The notes under the pieces: generated by a model | What the model was told of the DNA's origin: nothing | What the model saw: only the letters and a program-made list of their open reading frames with translations | Database searches by the model: none | Program-made: the position numbers and the translations under genes | NCBI RefSeq assembly: GCF_001483135.1 | Contig: NZ_LNAL01000007.1 | Coordinates: 186,001 to 250,000, forward strand | DNA from: Solirubrum puertoriconensis | GTDB taxonomy: Bacteria; Bacteroidota; Bacteroidia; Cytophagales; Hymenobacteraceae | Length of the DNA stretch: 64,000 nt | Direction: 5' to 3' | Part shown: positions 34,339 to 42,471 of the stretch, piece by piece | Layout: each line of letters opens with the position of its first letter | Position numbering within the stretch: the stretch's first letter is position 1

Positions 34339-35154
34339 TTAGTGCGGTATGCGCATGCTTAAGCCCCCGCCAAAAGTGGTACGCTCCGAACCGCCAAGGC
34401 TGCGGCCCGCCGTTACATCAAGGCGCAAACCGGGCAGGGGGCGCCAATTTAGGCCTAAGGTAGTACCGTGGGTATAAGTGCCCCGACCAGTACCGTAGCC
34501 CTCTGCAAAAAAGCCAAAGCGGTTACCTAAGGGGCCGTTCAGCGCCAGCGTATATAGGAATTGTCCTTGTTTGGTGTCGGCTGCCCGAAAGCCGCTTTGG
34601 CTAAAACCCAGGTTGGCCTCAAGCCCGTAGCGCTGCCCAATTTGCTGTGACACCAGCGCCCGCGCGGCGGCTAAGGGCTTTGTTAAGTGCAGGCTCTGGT
34701 CGCCGGTTTTCGGTAGGGTAAGCTCCGTCAGGAACACGACTTGTGAACGGGCGTCTTGCTGCGTTGAAGCCAGCCATTTGGCACCTAGGGTGAGAGGAGC
34801 TAAGCCGTAAGCTGCTGTCGGCATGCCTTCTTGCACAGGACGAGGCTGCAGATGCAAATAGCTTTGGGCAAGGCGCAGCTCCATGTGGTTGAAAAAACCC
34901 ACGCGCAGCAGTCCTAGAGAGTTGGTGCTACCTAGTCCAGAGCCCGGCAGCACGCGCTGGGTACCAACCTCCACCTGAAATTGCCCCGGGCGCAGCATGC
35001 TGGTGGTTACGGTTTGACCGGGGCGGTCGGGCCGGATGTTGAGCACAAACGGGGCATTCTCGTTGTCGTGCGTCTCCAGCGTTTGGGCCTGTAGGTAACT
35101 TGGGGCAACCAGCAGCATCGCGCCGGCGAGCAGGGGCAAGGTGGTCTTCTGCAT
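34339..35154 (-). CDS. Outer-membrane beta-barrel protein, phenol-degradation meta-pathway transporter-like
   Basis: 271 aa. Signal peptide ending LQAQ; NIRPDRPGQTVTTSMLRPGQFQVEVG near the start, then alternating strands with aromatic girdles, ending GGGLSMRIPH. The pattern of NIRPDRPGQ plus repeated barrel strands fits the MetA-type transporter family (pfam13557) seen in Bacteroidota. Expected in the outer membrane; substrate unknown. Divergent from the DUF3078 barrel at 35347. Confidence 0.7.
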   Translation of the reverse strand: MQKTTLPLLAGAMLLVAPSYLQAQTLETHDNENAPFVLNIRPDRPGQTVTTSMLRPGQFQVEVGTQRVLPGSGLGSTNSLGLLRVGFFNHMELRLAQSYLHLQPRPVQEGMPTAAYGLAPLTLGAKWLASTQQDARSQVVFLTELTLPKTGDQSLHLTKPLAAARALVSQQIGQRYGLEANLGFSQSGFRAADTKQGQFLYTLALNGPLGNRFGFFAEGYGTGRGTYTHGTTLGLNWRPLPGLRLDVTAGRSLGGSERTTFGGGLSMRIPH

Positions 35155-35346
35155 CCACCCCCGACAGCCAAACCCAACGCAGAGTTCAAGAATGAGGATT
35201 GTGAAGAAGCATTTAGCAAAAGCAGTAAACTAAGGCAAGTTTGTTTTGGCTTATTCCGGACTATGCGGGCCTAGCTCCTTTCATCAGCGCACAACCTAGG
35301 GGCACGTGAGCCGAAGCTCGGCTGCGCGCAGCATATTTGCAGCGCT

Positions 35347-36276
35347 ATGAAATGGATTTCTACCCGTTGGCTATTGGCCGTAGCCTTGCTCGGATGCATC
35401 AGCACTGCCCAAGCACAAATTACCCTCACCGCCCCAGTCGATACTATTTCGCCATGGCGCACCAAGCTGAAAGCTTCGTTGAACATCAGCGAGGCGCTGC
35501 TTTCCAACAACTGGAAGGGCGGGGGCGTGAGCTTTGTGGGGTTGAACGGCTTGTTCAACACGCAAGCCAACTACCGCTCGGGCCGCAACAGCTGGGACAA
35601 CCAAGCCGATTTACTCTTTGCTTTCGCCCAAAACAAAGGCCAGGGCTACCGGAAAAACCTCGACCGGTTGTTTCTGGACACCAAATACGGCTACAGCATC
35701 AGTTCCGATTGGGACTTGTTTGCCTCGTTGAACTTGCTGACGCAGTTCGCGCCCGGCTACGAGTACAGCAAAGACTCGACGGGTACCGAGCGGGCCCGCT
35801 TTGTGTCGTCGTGGTTTGCGCCGGCGTTTATCACCTCCTCGTACGGGTTCGAGTACCACCCCGCCACGTTCTTTAAGCTGCGCCTCTCGCCGTTTTCGCC
35901 GCGCATTACTGTCGTAAACGATCCGCAGCGGTTTTTAGCAACTGTAAGCGACAGCCCATACGGGGTGCGGCCTCCTCGCCAGGTGCGCTACGAGATTTTG
36001 GCGCTGCAGGTACTCTCCGAGTTCGACAAGCAAATTATGGAGAACGTAACGCTGAAAGGGCGCTACCTGCTCTTCGCCAACTACGAGAAGCTGAACTGGC
36101 GCAAAATCGACCACCGCCTCGAACTGGCCATAACCGCCAAAGTCAATAAGTATATCAACGTTGCCATCACGGGCATCAGCCTGTACGACTACGATCAGGA
36201 TACAAAAATTCAGGCAAGCCAAACGCTTTCGCTGGGCTTCTTGTACACCTTCCAGAATTATACCGAGCAAAAGTAG
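35347..36276 (+). CDS. DUF3078 outer-membrane beta-barrel protein
   Basis: 309 aa. Signal peptide ending AQAQ; conserved DUF3078 features: WRTKLKASLNISEALLSNNWKGGGVSFVGLNGLFN near the start, NRLxxxTKYGYxxSSDWDLF-type strand, and VRYEILALQVLSEFDKQIMENVTLKGRYLLFANY. Ends in strand LSLGFLYTFQNYTEQK. Common in Bacteroidota; function unknown. A weak TAnnTTTG-like element (CATATTTG) lies about 15 bases before ATG, so the mRNA leader would be very short. Confidence 0.85.
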   Translation: MKWISTRWLLAVALLGCISTAQAQITLTAPVDTISPWRTKLKASLNISEALLSNNWKGGGVSFVGLNGLFNTQANYRSGRNSWDNQADLLFAFAQNKGQGYRKNLDRLFLDTKYGYSISSDWDLFASLNLLTQFAPGYEYSKDSTGTERARFVSSWFAPAFITSSYGFEYHPATFFKLRLSPFSPRITVVNDPQRFLATVSDSPYGVRPPRQVRYEILALQVLSEFDKQIMENVTLKGRYLLFANYEKLNWRKIDHRLELAITAKVNKYINVAITGISLYDYDQDTKIQASQTLSLGFLYTFQNYTEQK

Positions 36277-36338
36277 CCGCTGCCCTAGGTACTGGGAGGA
36301 CACCACTGCTCGGACAGCGGCTGTACCGCGGCTTGGCG

Positions 36339-36551
36339 CTACTGCATGGAGTGCGTTTCAGATTTGGTGGCAAACCGGTTGAGAATGAACTCGGCATCGT
36401 CGGCAATGCCTTCGCGCAACCGAAGCACGGCGGCATCCTGCCACTGCCGGAGGGCAAGCGGATCGGCGCGGCGGCCGTTTACCCGATCGGGGTGGCGGTT
36501 TAGCCATTGTTGCACATAGGCGCGAGCTTGTTTGTCATCTAAGTTTTGCAT
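36339..36551 (-). CDS. Small soluble protein of unknown function
   Basis: 70 aa, highly charged, predicted all-helical (QNLDDKQARAYVQQWLNRHPDRVNGRRADPLALRQWQDAAVLRLREGIADDAEF in pieces). No signal peptide, TM or Cys. Convergent with the DUF3078 gene, 62 bases away. The regular amphipathic pattern and clean start support a real gene; function unknown. Confidence 0.6.
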   Translation of the reverse strand: MQNLDDKQARAYVQQWLNRHPDRVNGRRADPLALRQWQDAAVLRLREGIADDAEFILNRFATKSETHSMQ

Positions 36552-36717
36552 GGCTTAGCCCGGGCAGGGAAGGGGTTGCTCGAGCAGGTATTAAGTTACG
36601 CTCTTGTGCGAGCAAAGTCCAATGTCAATAAGCTGATAATGATCATGTAATAGGGCGAATATTGTTGATGGTCATCAGCGTTTGACTACCTAGGTGCTTG
36701 CGGCCACCAACAACTAA

Positions 36718-36749
36718 AACAGCCCGGCGCAGCAATGCGCCGGGCTGTT
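36718..36749 (-). terminator. Terminator of the disordered-protein gene
   Basis: Fourteen-bp perfect stem (36718-36731 with 36736-36749), GCAA tetraloop, followed on the minus strand by a short T run. It lies 22 bases after the stop at 36772. The stretch 36552-36717 holds no gene. Confidence 0.75.
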
Positions 36750-36771
36750 GCGTTTCGGCTCGATAGCGATG

Positions 36772-37683
36772 TTAGCGCTGGCGGCCGCGGTCATTCGTGT
36801 CGTTGTAGCCGCGGCCCTGGTTCCGGTTGCGGTCGTCGTCGTTGGGGCGGCGCTCGTCGCGGTTGTCGTGGGTGCGGTTGGTGCGGTTACGGCTGTTGTC
36901 GTCGTACAGCGAGCTGGAGTAGTCGTTGCCGTAGCCAAACTCCTGTCGGCTGTTGCGGTCGTCACGGTCGCCGCGGCGGTCGTCGCGGTCTTCGTAGCCG
37001 CTGTAGCCACGCCGGTCTTCGTAGCCGCTGCGCTCGTTGTTGCCGCCGCGGTTGTCTTGGCCGTAGTCGCTGCCGTAGGGGCTGTGGCCGCGGTCGGAGA
37101 AACCGCGTGAGTATTGGTCGCGGCCGCGCGAGGCCTCGTTGCCACGCACGCGGGCATCGTCTTGGTTGTAGTCGCGCGGGGTTATGCCGCCGGGGCGCTG
37201 GTGCTGGAAGTGCACATAGCTAGGTGCGTCGTCTTGCCGGGTAGCATACTGGCGCCGGTCGTTGTCGTCGGGGTAGCCCCGGAACTGATCATTATCGCGG
37301 GTGTAGTACTGAAACTCGCCGCGCTGCTGCGCGGCCCGGCCGTAGCTGCGGCCTTGGTCCTGATCGAAGTTACCCGAAGTGCGGCGCCGGTCGTCTTCGT
37401 CCTCGTAGCGGCTACGGTTGTTGCGGTAGTCCTGCTCGCGGTGTTGGTCTTGGCCGGGGTGCGTCTGGTCGCCTTGGTTGCGGCCCTGGTTATTTTGGCC
37501 GTAGGCGCCTATGCGGCCCGACGAAGCATAAGAACTACGTCCCGATTCGCCTTCGCGGCTGTGGCCGTAGTTGCGTTGCTCGTAGGTGTCGCCTTGGCGG
37601 CCACCGCGGCTATCGTTGTGTTCGTATTGGTTGCGGCCGCGTTCGTCGAAGTCTTCGGTCCGGAGCTTTTGATGATGAGCCAT
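36772..37683 (-). CDS. Low-complexity disordered Arg/Asp/Asn/Gly/Tyr/Gln-rich protein
   Basis: 303 aa, almost entirely polar: only about two each of Leu, Val and Ile, no Cys and no Trp. Rich in short repeats such as RDDR, DDRR, GYED, YGQ, RGG and RNNR; Tyr residues are spread evenly, as in the sticker-and-spacer pattern of phase-separating proteins. No domain, signal or TM. Opposite-strand open frames across the gene (36748-37110 and 37114-37857) are poly-Val/Ala shadows of its GAC/CGN codons. Ends at a clear terminator. Function unknown; nucleic-acid or condensate binding or desiccation protection are guesses. Short isoelectric blocks alternate so overall charge is near balance. Confidence 0.75.
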   Translation of the reverse strand: MAHHQKLRTEDFDERGRNQYEHNDSRGGRQGDTYEQRNYGHSREGESGRSSYASSGRIGAYGQNNQGRNQGDQTHPGQDQHREQDYRNNRSRYEDEDDRRRTSGNFDQDQGRSYGRAAQQRGEFQYYTRDNDQFRGYPDDNDRRQYATRQDDAPSYVHFQHQRPGGITPRDYNQDDARVRGNEASRGRDQYSRGFSDRGHSPYGSDYGQDNRGGNNERSGYEDRRGYSGYEDRDDRRGDRDDRNSRQEFGYGNDYSSSLYDDNSRNRTNRTHDNRDERRPNDDDRNRNQGRGYNDTNDRGRQR

Positions 37684-37767
37684 GGGTGCGAATGGGTTTT
37701 GGTTGACCCATACTTTTACCCCGCCGCAACGCAGCAGGTTGCGGATAATTACAAGCTCAACAGGATG

Positions 37768-38040
37768 TTAAGAGTTGTTTACCTGAGCCGAATCGTGCTC
37801 CAGAGCCATCTGCAAATTGGCCGCGAAGCTAGCCCTGAACAACGCATTATCGGCTAGCTCGGGGTGCTCCAGAAAAAAGGCGTCGGCCAGCAAATCAGCC
37901 GTGTCCTCGGGGGGCAGCATCTCCCACAGTACCGCCGGAAACCGGCGCTGCCAACGCTCCTCGCCCGTGGCGAGGCAGCCAAGCACCACCGTGAGGTAGC
38001 CCGGGCCATAGTCGATGCGGACGGAGATGGGGGAGGCCAT
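37768..38040 (-). CDS. Small protein of unknown function
   Basis: 90 aa from ATG 38040 (MASPISVRIDYGPGYL...). Contains LTVVLGCLATGEERWQRRFPAVLWEMLPPEDTADLLADAFFLEHPELADNALFRASFAANL in pieces; predicted mixed alpha/beta, soluble. No family recognised. The frame is open to 38121, but the extra residues overlap the end of the upstream small frame. It starts 11 bases after the small Cys-rich frame on the same strand. Confidence 0.6.
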   Translation of the reverse strand: MASPISVRIDYGPGYLTVVLGCLATGEERWQRRFPAVLWEMLPPEDTADLLADAFFLEHPELADNALFRASFAANLQMALEHDSAQVNNS

Positions 38041-38051
38041 TATGCACTGAC

Positions 38052-38252
38052 TTACGAGGGCGTAAATAACGCAGAAACTGCCGATGATTGCCCACGCATG
38101 ACAAAATGGTAACACGCCCAATGGCAGCTAAAGCCTTCTGCTGCTATACCGCAGCCACAACAGTGTTCAAGATGGTAGTTGGCTGAGCCGCCCTCCTCGA
38201 GGCAAGCCTGTGTCAACGAGTTAAGGTTGGTGCCTAGGTGTCCCACCTTCAT
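38052..38252 (-). CDS. Possible small Cys-rich protein
   Basis: 66 aa. Cysteines and histidines cluster: HLEHCCGCGIAAEGFSCHWACYH, a pattern that could bind a metal such as zinc or an iron-sulfur cluster. Supporting signs: it lies 11 bases upstream of the next small gene on the same strand, and it contains the Leu-Gly codon pair CTAGGC typical of coding regions here (HLGT). Against it: no recognisable family and weak start context (ATG 38252). Treat as a candidate. Confidence 0.45.
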   Translation of the reverse strand: MKVGHLGTNLNSLTQACLEEGGSANYHLEHCCGCGIAAEGFSCHWACYHFVMRGQSSAVSALFTPS

Positions 38253-38566
38253 TTAGATATAAGGCAACAAACGCCCCGGAGCAATTCAGCCTGCGACCTA
38301 GTGCATTACTTTTTAGTAGGCCTTGCTATCCTCGCACAGCTGTACAAGCAGTGGCCGAATCATAGCTAACGTTGGGTGCAATACTATCACTAGTATCACT
38401 TAGTAAGATAACAAGCAATGCTGATGCATAAGTGAGGAGAAAGGCTTTAACTCGATGGTTATCAGTAGCACTAACTCAGTGCGCAAAAGCTTGCAAGCCG
38501 GAAACCGGTAGCAGTAGATCATTGCATTATTTCTATGGGCTTATCATTTTCGATGCATCAGGCATG

Positions 38567-38594
38567 AAAAAAACCGGCTGGTTGGCCGGTTTTT
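38567..38594 (-). terminator. Terminator of the TPR protein gene
   Basis: Ten-bp stem (38569-38578 with 38585-38594), 6-base loop, seven T residues on the minus-strand 3' side (plus-strand A run 38567-38573); 24 bases after the stop at 38618. The stretch 38253-38566 (314 bases) holds no gene I can support; it is AT-richer than neighbours and may be a decayed region. Confidence 0.8.
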
Positions 38595-38617
38595 CTGGAT
38601 TGGATACCCAAGGGCGC

Positions 38618-38959
38618 TTAGTCATCCTCGTAATCAAGCCCCAGGAGCTGGTTTAAGGCTTGCTGCAGCTCCGATGCCGCGTGCATTTGCCCGGCACGGC
38701 GCGCCACAACCAAGCCCGCCCGAAATATTTGTTCGGCTTCGGCTGCTTCGCCTAATTGCTGCTTTAGCTTGCCAGCGTGGTAGTAAGTGCCCACGTAATC
38801 AGCATGTTCGGCAAGCAGCTTTTGGTAGAATTGCCAAGCATTGTCGAGGTTGCCAGCCGAACGATACTCGGTGGCAATGGCGTATAAGGTGAACGGGTCG
38901 TTCGGATCTTCTTCGTAGAAGGCCAGCAATTGCTGGAGGCGGCTCGGGGAGGTTTCCAT
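38618..38959 (-). CDS. TPR-repeat protein
   Basis: 113 aa from ATG 38959. Seen: METSPSRLQQLLAFYEEDPNDPFTLYAIATEYRSAGNLDNAWQFYQKLLAEHADYVGTYYHAGKLKQQLGEAAEAEQIF in two to three tetratricopeptide units, then a short acidic end LDYEDD. Protein-protein interaction module, cytosolic, partner unknown. The open frame reaches 39343 but overlaps etfB in antisense. Divergent from etfB, 73 bases apart. Confidence 0.8.
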   Translation of the reverse strand: METSPSRLQQLLAFYEEDPNDPFTLYAIATEYRSAGNLDNAWQFYQKLLAEHADYVGTYYHAGKLKQQLGEAAEAEQIFRAGLVVARRAGQMHAASELQQALNQLLGLDYEDD

Positions 38960-39032
38960 CGGCAGGATTTTCCAGTATCTTCGGCCCGAAATTAGGGGCT
39001 TCCCCGCATCTTTTGACTTATAAGCAGACCTG

Positions 39033-39770
39033 ATGAAGTTCCTCGTTTGCATCAGCAACGTTCCCGACACTACCACCAAAATCACGTTCACGCCCGATAA
39101 CAAGGAGCTGAATAAAGCTGGCGTCCAGTTTGTGATTAACCCTTGGGATGAATATGCCCTCACTCGCGCCATTGAGCTGAAGGAACAACTCGGCGGCTCT
39201 GTTACGGTGCTCAACGTAGGGGAAGCTGACACCGAACCCAACATCCGCAAGGCGTTGGCCATTGGCGCCGACGACGCCATCCGCGTAAATGCCAAGCCCA
39301 CCGATGCATTCTTCGTAGCGCAGCAGATTGCTGCCGTTGCCAAAGATGGCGGCTACGATGTAATCCTGATGGGTAAGGAAAGCATTGACTACAACGGTTT
39401 CCAAGTACACGGCATGGTAGGCGAACTGCTCGGCATTCCGACGGTAGCCCCAGCTATGAAGCTGGATATGAGCGGCAACACCGCTACGCTGGAGCGCGAA
39501 ATTGAGGGTGGCAAAGAAATCGTGGAGGTGCAAACGCCGTTCGTGGTTTCGTGCCAAGAGCCCATGTGCGAGCCCCGCATCCCGAACATGCGCGGTATCA
39601 TGACGGCCCGCACCAAGCCGCTGAAAGTGGTAGAGGCTACTGGCCAAGGTGCTGCTACGCAGGTTACGGAGTACGCGCTGCCGCCCAAGAAGCAAGGCGT
39701 AAAGCTGATCGATGCCGAAAACGCTGGCGACCTGATCCGTTTGCTGCGCAACGAAGCCAAAGTCATCTAA
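39033..39770 (+). CDS. etfB: Electron transfer flavoprotein beta subunit
   Basis: With EtfA forms the heterodimer that carries electrons from acyl-CoA dehydrogenases to the quinone pool. Seen: KFLVCISNVPDTTTKI, NPWDEYALTRAIELKE, ADTEPNIRKALAIGADDAIRV, GKESIDYNGFQVHGMVGELLG (AMP/FAD region) and CEPRIPNMRGIMTARTKPL, the EtfB signature loop. 245 aa. etfA follows after 130 bases. The two subunits form one expected operon; a promoter-like element with consensus -7 is not clear here. Confidence 0.95.
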   Translation: MKFLVCISNVPDTTTKITFTPDNKELNKAGVQFVINPWDEYALTRAIELKEQLGGSVTVLNVGEADTEPNIRKALAIGADDAIRVNAKPTDAFFVAQQIAAVAKDGGYDVILMGKESIDYNGFQVHGMVGELLGIPTVAPAMKLDMSGNTATLEREIEGGKEIVEVQTPFVVSCQEPMCEPRIPNMRGIMTARTKPLKVVEATGQGAATQVTEYALPPKKQGVKLIDAENAGDLIRLLRNEAKVI

Positions 39771-39773
39771 CAA

Positions 39774-39890
39774 GTTTAAGAGTTTGTGGGTTAGCAAGTT
39801 AATGAGTTGTTCTTCCATCGATAGAGCAACCATTCGGTGCACGCAATTTCCCACATCACCTCGTTCTCTTAAACTGCTTAACTCTTAAAC
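39774..39890 (+). repeat. Short inverted repeat in the etfB-etfA gap
   Basis: GTTTAAGAGTT (39774-39784) pairs with AACTCTTAAAC (39880-39890) across about 95 bases in the intercistronic gap. It would form a loop in the mRNA; function unknown, possibly chance. Confidence 0.35.
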
Positions 39891-39900
39891 TCGAAAGACT

Positions 39901-40878
39901 GTGTCTGTACTCGTAGTAGTAGAATGCGATAAGGGCGAAGTAAAAAAGTCTTCGCTCGAAGTGGCCTCGTACGGGGCGCAAGTAGCTCAAGCCCTAGGCA
40001 CCACCGCAACGGCCATTGCCGTAGGCGAAGCCTCCGAAGCTAGCTTGGCTAGCCTGGGTGAGCAGGGCATCAGCAAAGTGCTGTACGACAACGAAGCCCG
40101 CCTGAAAGAATTTGTAAACGGTGCCTACACCAAGCTCATCGCGGCAGCTGCCGAGCAGGAGCAAGCGCAGGTAATCGTGCTGGCCAACAGCAACATTGGT
40201 ACCTCGGTAGGTTCGCGCCTGGCTGTGCGCCTGCAAGCTAGCTTGGCTACCAACGTAGTAGAGCTGCCCCGCGTAGAGGGTGGCAACTTTATCGTGAAGC
40301 GTGGTGCTTACTCGGGCAAGGCTTTCTCGGATGTGGTGCTGCTCAACGACCGCAAAATTATTGCGGTGAAGAAGAACAGCATCGAAGCGCTGCACAACGC
40401 CGGCCAAACCGCTCAGGTGCAGTCGTTCTCGGCTCAGCTGGCTGATACCGACTTTGCCGATGCCCCCAAGCAGGTGATCATGCAGGAGCAAACCGGCGGT
40501 GTGCCGCTGCCCGAAGCCGACAAGGTAGTATCGGGTGGCCGTGGCATGAAAGGCCCGGAAAACTGGCACCTCATCGAGGACCTGGCCAAGGCCCTCGGTG
40601 CTGCTACTGCCTGCTCCAAGCCCGTGTCGGACGTTGACTGGCGCCCTCACCACGAGCACGTTGGCCAGACGGGTATCACTGTATCGCCGAACCTCTATAT
40701 TGCTTGCGGCATCTCGGGTGCTATTCAGCACTTGGCGGGTGTTAACTCCTCCAAAGTCATTGTCGTTATCAACAAAGATCCGGAGGCTCCTTTCTTTAAA
40801 GCGGCTGATTATGGCATCGTAGGCGACGTATTTGACGTATTGCCCAAGCTGACCCAGGCCGTTAAGGAGCTTGGTTAA
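39901..40878 (+). CDS. etfA: Electron transfer flavoprotein alpha subunit
   Basis: FAD-binding partner of EtfB. Seen: N-terminal Rossmann-like half, then the C-terminal FAD domain with VVSGGRGMKGPENWHLIEDLAKALG, GVSRPV-like KPVSDVDWRPHHEHVGQTGITVSPNLYIACGISGAIQHLAG and VVINKDPEAPFFKAADYGIVGD. 325 aa. The start is GTG at 39901; no ATG precedes the conserved VSVLVVVE. Directly follows etfB. Confidence 0.95.
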   Translation: MSVLVVVECDKGEVKKSSLEVASYGAQVAQALGTTATAIAVGEASEASLASLGEQGISKVLYDNEARLKEFVNGAYTKLIAAAAEQEQAQVIVLANSNIGTSVGSRLAVRLQASLATNVVELPRVEGGNFIVKRGAYSGKAFSDVVLLNDRKIIAVKKNSIEALHNAGQTAQVQSFSAQLADTDFADAPKQVIMQEQTGGVPLPEADKVVSGGRGMKGPENWHLIEDLAKALGAATACSKPVSDVDWRPHHEHVGQTGITVSPNLYIACGISGAIQHLAGVNSSKVIVVINKDPEAPFFKAADYGIVGDVFDVLPKLTQAVKELG

Positions 40879-40987
40879 TGTGCTGATGTGCTAAGGTGGG
40901 GCGGGGTTGGCGCATGCGCTGTTCCTGCCTCACCAGCTCTTAGCACAGGCAGCCATTAATCCATTTGCACATTCCTTCTCCCACTCC

Positions 40988-41614
40988 GTGAAGAAAATCC
41001 AGCTCGAAATACTGGGCTTATCCTCCAGCCAGTCGCAGTCGGGGTCGTTTGCTCTGATCCTGGGCGAGCGGCACGGCAACCGGCGCCTGCCCATCATCAT
41101 CGGCATGTTCGAAGCACAGAGCATTGCCATCCAGATCGAGAAAATCAATCCGAACCGTCCGCTCACGCACGATCTGTTCAAGTCGTTTGCCGAGCAGGTA
41201 CACGTGAGCATTCTTGAAGTGCTCATTTCCGACCTGAAAGAAGGCGTGTTCTACTCCAAAATTGTGTGCTCCGACGGAGCTACCACATTTGAGTTGGATT
41301 CGCGGCCTTCCGATGCCATTGCCATTGGCTTGCGTTTCGGAGTGCCGATCTACACTGTGGAAAGCGTGATGAGCGAAGCCGGCATTATCCTTTCGGATCT
41401 CGACGAAGGTGCCGAATCGGACGATGACGACGATGACGACGACGAGGAAACCACCAGCAACCGCACCGAGGTTGCCGAAACCCGTGAACCTAGCGGGCAG
41501 GTTTCGCTCGACGAACTAACTAAAATGCTGGCCCAGGCATTGGAGCGCGAAGACTACGAGAAAGCGGCCAAAATCCGCGACGAGTTGAACAAGCGCAACG
41601 GCGGCAAAGAGTAA
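40988..41614 (+). CDS. Bifunctional nuclease (DUF151) with UVR motif
   Basis: 208 aa from GTG 40988, because the conserved family start KKIQLEILGLSSSQSQSGSFALILGE begins there; the upstream open frame to 40907 lacks similarity. Seen: BFN domain (RRLPIIIGMFEAQSIAIQIEK), a poly-Asp stretch, and a C-terminal UvrB/UvrC (UVR) motif (LDELTKMLAQALEREDYEKAAKIRDELNKR). Family members have nuclease activity reported for a plant homologue; role in this organism, perhaps DNA or RNA metabolism, is inferred. Begins about 110 bases after etfA, possibly cotranscribed. Confidence 0.85.
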   Translation: MKKIQLEILGLSSSQSQSGSFALILGERHGNRRLPIIIGMFEAQSIAIQIEKINPNRPLTHDLFKSFAEQVHVSILEVLISDLKEGVFYSKIVCSDGATTFELDSRPSDAIAIGLRFGVPIYTVESVMSEAGIILSDLDEGAESDDDDDDDDEETTSNRTEVAETREPSGQVSLDELTKMLAQALEREDYEKAAKIRDELNKRNGGKE

Positions 41615-41637
41615 TTTGCATTAGTGCAACCAGCCTG

Positions 41638-41678
41638 CTGCGGCCTGCTTCCGAATAGGGAGCAGGCCGCAGTTTTTT
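41638..41678 (+). terminator. Terminator after the bifunctional nuclease
   Basis: Twelve-bp perfect stem (41638-41649 with 41661-41672), 11-base loop, six T residues (41673-41678). Ends the etfB-etfA-nuclease region. Confidence 0.85.
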
Positions 41679-41797
41679 GGAAGTTCAGGCTGCTTGTGTT
41701 GCCTCTGCGCACCTAGGTGCCCCGGCCACTGCTGCGCGCACATGCAGGTAAATCATTAGAATTGCGCCTTCGTTACCAAGCCACTACTTCAATCCCT

Positions 41798-42355
41798 ATG
41801 TCCGCCCCCGAAAACACCGCTGCCGACCAGGACCTGCGTTACCCCATTGGCCACTATACCTTGCCCGATCAGCCGCTTACCGCCGAGGAGCGTGCCGTGT
41901 ACATTCAGCAGCTAATGGCGTTGCCAACCGAGCTACGCCAAGCCCTCGATGGTCTCAACGGTATTCAGTTCGATACGCCGTATCGCCCGGGTGGGTGGTC
42001 GGTGCGCCAGGTGCTTCACCACGTGCCCGATTCGCACCTGAACAGCTACATGCGTTTCCGGCTCGCACTTACCGAAGACAACCCCACCATTAAACCTTAC
42101 GACGAGGCCGGCTGGGCCGAACTGCCCGATATAGCCATTGTGCCGCCCGATGTGTCGTTGATCCTGCTCGATGCCCTGCACGCGCGCTGGGTAGTGCTCA
42201 TGAGCCAACTCACCGACGAGCAGTGGCTGCGCACTTGGTATCATCCCGGCATGCAGCAAACCATTCGCCTCGATCAGGCCTTGGTGATGTATGCGTGGCA
42301 TGGCCGCCACCACGTGGCTCACATTACCAGCCTGCGTAAGCGCATGGGCTGGTAG
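41798..42355 (+). CDS. YfiT-type DinB-superfamily protein, bacillithiol S-transferase-like
   Basis: 185 aa from ATG 41798. DinB-fold helical bundle with three metal-binding His positions visible: HHVPDSHLN, and WHGRHHVAHI near the end; core DYRYPIG-like start LRYPIGHY, GGWSVRQVLHHV. Matches YfiT/BstA of Bacillus, a nickel- or zinc-dependent hydrolase or thiol transferase. Bacillithiol is made in some Bacteroidota, so the transferase role is plausible but inferred. Upstream 43 residues in frame are not conserved. Confidence 0.85.
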   Translation: MSAPENTAADQDLRYPIGHYTLPDQPLTAEERAVYIQQLMALPTELRQALDGLNGIQFDTPYRPGGWSVRQVLHHVPDSHLNSYMRFRLALTEDNPTIKPYDEAGWAELPDIAIVPPDVSLILLDALHARWVVLMSQLTDEQWLRTWYHPGMQQTIRLDQALVMYAWHGRHHVAHITSLRKRMGW

Positions 42356-42392
42356 TGCACCAAGGCAATACGGCCCAGTACAGCGCTGCAAA

Positions 42393-42435
42393 CGAGAGCG
42401 GGGCACCCGAACTTGGTTCGGATGCCCCGCTCTCG
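42393..42435. terminator. Bidirectional terminator between YfiT-like gene and mlaF
   Basis: Thirteen-bp stem (42393-42405 with 42423-42435) plus an inner six-bp stem CCGAAC/GTTCGG, between two convergent genes. Confidence 0.75.
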
Positions 42436-42471
42436 AATTTCATCTGCTAGGGCTATTGGGCCACTATCCCG

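Noticed and set aside
36748-37857. Long plus-strand frames opposite the disordered protein gene
   Set aside because: They are poly-Val/Ala-type shadows caused by the minus-strand GAC/CGN/AAC codon repeats; no start signal or known domain.
38960-39343. Upstream extension of the TPR frame
   Set aside because: Antisense to etfB; no TPR content.
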